Assembly: GCF_000716535.1 (NCBI RefSeq)
Contig: NZ_JNWV01000006.1
Span: 248,001-312,000, forward strand
Direction of reading: 5' to 3'
Length of the DNA stretch: 64,000 nucleotides
From: Streptomyces flaveolus
Lineage (GTDB): Bacteria; Actinomycetota; Actinomycetes; Streptomycetales; Streptomycetaceae
Position numbers and translations under genes: made by a program. Positions 63,516-64,000 of this stretch are shown here, in pieces. Numbering within the stretch: the stretch's first letter is position 1; every line of letters starts with the position of its first letter. Under the pieces are notes generated by a model. That model saw only the letters and a program-made list of their open reading frames with translations. It had not been told where the DNA came from and made no database searches.

Positions 63516-64000
63516 ATGGCAACGCTTGAAATCCGAGACCTGCACGTCACCGTCGAGGCCGACAACGCCACGAAGGAGATCCTCAAGGGCGTCGACCTCA
63601 CCGTGAAGCAGGGCGAGACGCACGCCATCATGGGCCCCAACGGCTCCGGCAAGTCGACCCTCGCCTACTCCCTCGCGGGTCACCCGAAGTACACGATCAC
63701 CAGCGGCACCGTCCTGCTCGACGGCGAGGACGTCCTGGAGATGTCCGTCGACGAGCGCGCCCGCGCGGGCCTGTTCCTGGCGATGCAGTACCCGGTCGAG
63801 GTCCCCGGCGTCTCGGTCTCCAACTTCCTGCGCACCTCCGCCACCGCCATCCGCGGCGAGGCCCCGAAGCTGCGCACCTGGGTGAAGGAGGTCAAGGAGG
63901 CCATGGAGCGCCTCAACATGGACCCGGCCTTCGCCGAGCGCAACGTCAACGAGGGCTTCTCCGGCGGTGAGAAGAAGCGCCACGAGATCCTTCAGCTCGA
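63516..64000 (+). CDS. sufC: Fe-S cluster assembly ATPase SufC, partial
   Basis: ABC-type ATPase of the SufBCD complex, cut by the right edge after about 161 codons. Start ATG 63516, 7 nt after the ferredoxin stop; MATLEIRDLHVTVEADNATK is the family start. Walker A is GPNGSGKST in IMGPNGSGKSTLAYSLAGH. The Q-loop region LFLAMQYPVEVPGVSVSNFL is SufC-specific, and FSGGEKKRHEILQL is the signature. The remainder should be followed by sufS and sufU in this genus. Confidence 0.97.
   Translation, partial: MATLEIRDLHVTVEADNATKEILKGVDLTVKQGETHAIMGPNGSGKSTLAYSLAGHPKYTITSGTVLLDGEDVLEMSVDERARAGLFLAMQYPVEVPGVSVSNFLRTSATAIRGEAPKLRTWVKEVKEAMERLNMDPAFAERNVNEGFSGGEKKRHEILQL

Overview
The window is a stretch of high-GC actinobacterial chromosome, almost certainly Streptomyces or a very close relative. 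Supporting signs are the codon bias (G/C third positions almost throughout), GTG and TTG starts, ATGA/GTGA stop-start overlaps, TAGGGT/TAGACT-type -10 boxes placed 6-7 nt before leaderless starts, and the sporulation gene whiA in a uvrC-rapZ-yvcK-whiA cluster. From memory, the gene order (aroQ ... uvrA ... uvrC-rapZ-yvcK-whiA, M14 carboxypeptidase, gap-pgk-tpiA-secG, RbpA-like, pgi, pgl-opcA-zwf-tal-tkt, ctaB, ctaA, sufR-sufB-sufD-Rieske-sufC) follows the Streptomyces core chromosome.

Layout. 1-5.7 kb: a cut MHS-type transporter, aroQ, a polar amino-acid ABC importer operon, a metallo-hydrolase and a mycothiol-type isomerase relative. 5.9-16 kb: uvrA, a LacI-type regulator with a sugar kinase and a 26-bp palindromic operator, a Tat-type Rieske lipoprotein, an HTH protein and uvrC. 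15.8-22.1 kb: rapZ, yvcK and whiA, then a large secreted carboxypeptidase. 22.4-29.5 kb: lower glycolysis (gap, pgk, tpiA), secG, an RbpA paralogue, an MFS exporter and pgi. 29.5-45.7 kb: a block that looks accessory. It holds a DsbA-like lipoprotein, a PadR-ABC-FtsX operon, an orphan sugar-binding protein, an alpha-glucosidase with a sugar ABC importer (no ATPase), and a 1640-aa DUF4011/SF1-helicase/nuclease/DUF3320 protein. 45.7-52.3 kb: the pentose phosphate operon on the minus strand (tkt-tal-zwf-opcA-pgl). 52.6-57 kb: heme A synthesis genes (ctaB, ctaA) around small unknowns. 57-59.6 kb: an ABC-2 exporter and an AAC(3)-like acetyltransferase. 59.7-64 kb: the SUF iron-sulfur operon, running off the right end.

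How the genes fit together. Sugar import and the alpha-glucosidase feed glucose to pgi and the pentose phosphate operon; gap-pgk-tpiA continue glycolysis; YvcK and RapZ are linked to carbon and envelope metabolism; ctaA/ctaB supply heme for the terminal oxidase; SUF supplies clusters for the Rieske proteins and other enzymes.

Most noteworthy: (1) zwf is broken, having lost about 136 nt that should encode the catalytic RIDHYLGKE region, in an otherwise intact operon; (2) pgi ends early with a non-family tail exactly where the accessory block starts; (3) the 1640-aa protein has the domain order of the Hhe antiphage family and an R-x4-H HEPN-like motif; (4) a MalF-type permease carries a surface-protein-like domain in an extracytoplasmic loop; (5) a 9-bp element, TACCTAACA, recurs in three intergenic sites joining the PadR operon to the sugar genes; (6) sufR has a CAAC-N6-GTTG operator over a leaderless promoter.
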